Of a stretch of 64,000 bases of DNA, positions 60,198-64,000 are shown piece after piece. The DNA comes from Stomorhina lunata (Eukaryota > Arthropoda > Insecta > Diptera > Rhiniidae): contig OW121740.1 of assembly GCA_933228675.1 (NCBI GenBank), positions 31,830,632 to 31,894,631 of the forward strand. Direction: 5' to 3'. The notes below the pieces were generated by a model. That model saw nothing but the letters and a program-made list of their open reading frames with translations. It was not told where the DNA came from and did no database searches. Both the position numbers and the translations under genes were made by a program. Each line of letters opens with the position of its first letter. The first letter of the stretch is position 1.

Positions 60198-62391
60198 AAC
60201 AAGTAAGAGCGTTATATTCGGCTGTGCCGAATCTTATATACCCACCATCAAGTTGTGTAAAATTTAGAAACATATCTCATATATATACAAGGGCGCAGCT
60301 AATTCAAAATCCGGACCAAAACTGAAAAAATCGCTAAGCTAATTGGTATTGTTGGTAAAACCTTTGGACTAAATTCGGTTGCCGTAGCTTTATAGTTCAA
60401 CATTTAAAAATATTTTAGTGGTTTCCCCAGTATTTATTTTGATCAAAATTCTGTCTCATAACCGGGTATAGTTTTACATTAATAACTTGTTAAATACTTT
60501 TCGTTAATATGTAGTTAGGCTAAACACGTTAATAGTAATACGGAAGGTCCATATATTTCGTTAGGAGATCCTAATGCATTCATCATATATAAAGTCTGGG
60601 CCGAACATTGATTGATGACTATCTAATTTCATAGGTACAATCTTAATATAATGAATGTACCTTAGAGTGGTTCGCCTTTCATACAAAAAAAAGTTATGTC
60701 AGTCACCCCCTAGGTATAAAGATAATGTCTGAACAATTAAAAAAAAATATTTTTTTATTTTTTTACCACGCCTACAAATACCGCCCTTTTACTATTTTGT
60801 TCACTGTGTCGTCATTTTAAGTCCGATCATAATATTTTATATATGGGTGTTCTCGGATCTGTAAGGGCTACATTTCTCTCTTTGATAGTTTTTTACCACC
60901 ACGTCAATTTATAGTCATAACTTCTAAAATGTAGATTTTTACTCGATTTGATTAGGGTGGGTACGACTCGAATTTTAAAAAGTCATGACTAGAAATTGAC
61001 GAGGTTGTAAAAAACAATCAAAAAGAGAAATGTAGCCCTTACAGAGCCCTAAACATCGATGTACAAAGTGTTATAATCGGTATAAAAATGGGTATAAAAA
61101 GGGGATGTTATATATATAAGAATTATAGCCAAATGTTGACCGATTGTAACAAAATTTTACACACTCGCTGGTATATATATAGAGCTTATTCTTACAAAAT
61201 TTAGTGGCCATAGCTATTATAGTTTAATAGCTTTTAACTGGGCTTTGCTAAAACTTTTGGTTTCCGTGAGTGTTTTTTATATGAAAGCTAAAGTCAAATA
61301 TGGACTGACTCTTATGAAATTGGATAAACTGATCAAAAATTGCATAAAACTTTCCTATTTTAAATTTAATCGTCATAGCTATTACAATTGCATTCAATTT
61401 ATCAGCATTAATGTGTTTCCCGGGGCGGTTATATGGGAGCTCTAACTAAATATGAACCGATTTTGTCCATTTTCAACACTCATCTTTTTAAAGATATCCA
61501 AAATACTTTTGCAAAATTTTGTCTCTCTAGCTCTTTTCGTTAAGGCGCTATCGTGACGGACAGACGGACATAAACAACCTTTTCTTTATATATTTTTTTG
61601 TTTCCATTAGTTTTTTATATGGGAGCTATGGTCAAATGGTGACCGATTGTAGCAAAATTTTGAAAACTGGCTGGCATTGACACAAGACTTCCTTGTGTTT
61701 AATTTAGTCTTACTAGCTTTTGTAGTTAAGGAGCTATCACGATTTTATCTGACGGACAGACGGACATAAATCCCCTTTTCTTTTAGAATTTTTGTGTTTC
61801 CGTAAGTTTTTTATATGGGAGCTAGGTCAAATGGTGACCGATTGCGACAAAATTTTGCATACTGGCTAGCATTGACATAAGACTTTTTGGTGCCAAATTT
61901 AGTGGTTATATCTGTTTTACTTTTAGATTTATTGTGTGTTTTAGGTGAAATTTAGGCTGTTTTCGTAAGTTTTTTGTATGGGAGCTATGACTAAATGTGA
62001 ACCGATGAAATTTTATAGTGCTTATGTAAAACTTCTAGATACCAAATTTTGTCATCATAACTGTTATAATTTGTCATTTATTGGCAAATAAGCGATTAGC
62101 CTAGACGAGGTTATACGGGAGCTATGGTCAAATGCTAACCGATTTTGCCCAATTTCAACACCAAGGTTTTCTTATAGATGAAGAATGGTTTTGCTAAGTT
62201 TCTATTAGCTAGCTCCTTTCGTTTAGGCGTTATCGTGATTTCAACAGACAGACAGACGGACATAGCTCAATCTTAGAATTTCATAAGGATTCAGAATATA
62301 TATCGTTTTTGATTTTTGAGCCAATATTAAGGAAATTAAAAACGGAATGACAATCTCAATATACCCCCCATTCTTTTTGATGGTGTTTATA
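60198..62391 (+). mobile_element. mini-me-like repeat, family C, full copy with insert
   Basis: AACAAGTAAGAGCG start with TTCGGCTGTGCCGAA hairpin and CACCATCAAG; end TTTTTGATGGTG. Interrupted at about 60663-61085 by unrelated DNA with an inverted repeat. GACAGACAGACGGACA at 62.25 kb. Confidence 0.88.
60663..61085. mobile_element. Insert in family C carrying a 64-bp-arm inverted repeat
   Basis: Relative to the copies at 12.7 and 52.0 kb, about 420 bp replaces a short stretch between AATGAATGTACC and AAAAAGGGGATG. Inside, 60859-60922 and 60981-61044 are inverted copies (about 57 of 64 positions match), loop 58 bp. No clear TIRs at its borders. Confidence 0.75.
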
Positions 62392-63031
62392 AAAAAAAAT
62401 TCTGTTTTTAAATTTATTTAACTAAATACAACTTCAAATTTTATTCGAAACACTAAATGAAATGCTAAAGTTTAGTTTTACTTAAAGTAACAATACATTT
62501 TCTTAAGTACCTTTAATTCTAATAATTACATTCTCAATATCGATTTTTAGTCAGCTGTCAATAACATCCAAAATATTCTAAATTTAATTATATAGTTTTT
62601 GCAATTTCCCCTTAAATACAGGTGCTAACATTTAATATTATGTATATATATCCTATTAAATATTAACAAACATATACACATTTATTGGTATTTAATTCTT
62701 TTTTCATAATATGAACAATCAGCCAGTGTCATTAAACGATTTTTCCTGCATAAAAATTTTGACATTAAAGATTACCGCATGTCGTTTTTATTATTATTAC
62801 TAATATTAGTACGAGTACTTAGAACGTGACTGGCAAGAACAGAAGAAAATATCTTATAAATAATCCAATAAATTTTTATGACTTATAATTATGAATCTAT
62901 TAATTATAAGCGTAGGAGAGTGCAAATGTCAGACTTTAGTTGAAATTTTTTTGGGGCTACATTTTTATAGCAAAATATTGAAAAAGTTAAAAGTTAAAAA
63001 TAGAAAACTTGGAAACTGTTTAATAATTGGG
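62392..63031. other. AT-rich spacer, no gene recognised
   Basis: No motif found. Confidence 0.4.
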
Positions 63032-63033
63032 TA

Positions 63034-63936
63034 GGGTAGGAGGGGGACCATTTGCCATAGGGGCGCATTTGCCACCACTAATTTTCTTGAAATCTAACTT
63101 ATCTTTTTTGATGCTGTAATCGATTTAATATTTGTTTATCATTGATATTCTATATCTCAAATGTTGACTGCTGTAGCTTTCATATTTAAAACATCAGGCG
63201 TGATTTACTGTTTTAGCAGATAGTGAAAAAATATTTTGCTACAAGTATTTTTGTAATATTTTCCTTAGTTTTTTGTTATCCTAAGAAATTATTCATTAGT
63301 TTAATAAACAATATAGTATTGAGAACAAATATTTTAAGTTTTTATCAGTAAATCTATTTCTTATGTGAAAAATTGTTCTTTACATCTAAGGACTCTACCT
63401 GGGGCACATTTGCCATACATATATAACAAAGCTACTCGTCGATATTTTTTTGAGCCCGACATTCGTAATAAGGTCCAATCCATCTTCCATCTTAACATTT
63501 TTTTTGTTTAATGTTGATATGTCACAGTACACTGTTAACAGAGGCCCAATAGTTTAAATTTTGATATCTGAATTTTTTACTGTTTTGTTTAATTTATCCA
63601 TGTGAAATGAACTTGAATTAATTTTTTGGTTTGTTTGTTTTGTATATTAAAGCTTTATAGAAAAAAAATTTACTTTATTACAACAATTTTTTTACTTCTT
63701 TTTTACATCCAACTTATTGGCAAATATGCCCCATGGATGGGGCACATTGGCCACTTTTAGTTAATTTGCTATTTTTTAAATTTAATACATAAAGAAAAGC
63801 CGTAGGCAATCTGAACCAACACAGTTTAAAGCTAACATATATAGGTACCTATGAAGAACAAAAAAATTGTGATAACTCTCCCGGTAAGAAACCTAGAGCA
63901 CTTAAAAAAAAGTGGCAAATGCTCCCCCTTCTACCC
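63034..63936. mobile_element. Short TIR element (903 bp) with TA target duplication
   Basis: 24-bp inverted ends, left beginning GGGTAGGAGGGGGACC and ending TTGCCA, right inverted beginning GGGTAGAAGGGGGAGC; 22 of 24 positions match. Flanked by TA at 63032-63033 and 63937-63938. The word GGGGCACATTTGCCA and variants recur inside at about 63.06, 63.40 and 63.73 kb. No transposase; non-autonomous. Confidence 0.85.
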
Positions 63937-64000
63937 TACTATTTAGTTGCTTTATTTTTTTTTTAGTTTTTTGAGTATTTTTGAAATGATATAAAAAATG

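Overview
This window looks like AT-rich intergenic DNA from a dipteran fly, most likely a calyptrate (blow fly, house fly or relative); the species is my inference. The clearest clue is three families of short interspersed repeats whose ends carry hairpins, with internal (GTCY)n and nearby (TA)n microsatellites. That is the hallmark of the dipteran mini-me/DINE-1 (Helentron-related) repeats. I find no host protein-coding gene, rRNA gene or intact tRNA gene. Every long reading frame I can identify belongs to a transposable element, and nearly all are broken.

Layout. 1-1.5 kb: repeat family A. 1.5-3.4 kb: a CR1/Jockey-group LINE with a long open reverse-transcriptase frame. 3.37-5.80 kb: a nearly intact piggyBac transposon (5' mini-exon, intron, three catalytic Asp, one in-frame stop). 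6.3-9.6 kb: an RTE-like LINE, minus strand, with several lesions. 9.7-10.6 kb: a Tc1/mariner remnant. 10.6-14.5 kb: repeat families B and C, one holding a full SINE with an 11-bp target duplication. 15.7-18.5 kb: an RTE-like LINE with a 13-bp target duplication whose 5' part was later tandemly duplicated (877 bp). 20.4-26.3 kb: degenerate then very regular satellites sharing the core TTTTCTATAGAAAA, plus an 18-bp minisatellite and a probable solo LTR. 27.6-29.5 kb: LINE fragment and a 1.4-kb foldback element. 29.9-33.4 kb: an RNase H-bearing LINE split by a 1,086-bp TIR transposon and by a family B repeat. 34.5-38.3 kb: LINE scraps, a SINE head, (TA)n and family B. 38.4-39.0 kb: second LTR. 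40.3-42.7 kb: second 31-bp satellite. 43.2-46.3 kb: family C and a Tc1-like remnant. 46.36-48.2 kb: a second, decayed piggyBac-like element with a nested LINE scrap. 48.2-51.3 kb: family A and LINE remnants. 52.0-53.7 kb: family C. 54.2-55.1 kb: a TIR element with an 80-bp-arm palindrome. 56.0-58.6 kb: a 2.6-kb foldback structure built of 132-bp modules around a (TA)n core. 60.2-62.4 kb: family C with a foldback-like insert. 63.0-63.9 kb: a short TIR element with TA target duplication.

The elements form a layered history rather than a pathway: DNA transposons and mini-me-like repeats landed in LINEs, LINEs landed in transposons, and satellites expanded. The most distinctive signals are the shared 31-bp period and palindromic core of unlike satellites, the modular foldback at 56-58.6 kb, the parallel subterminal palindromes of the two piggyBac-like elements, and the precise TA insertion into the LINE RNase H gene.
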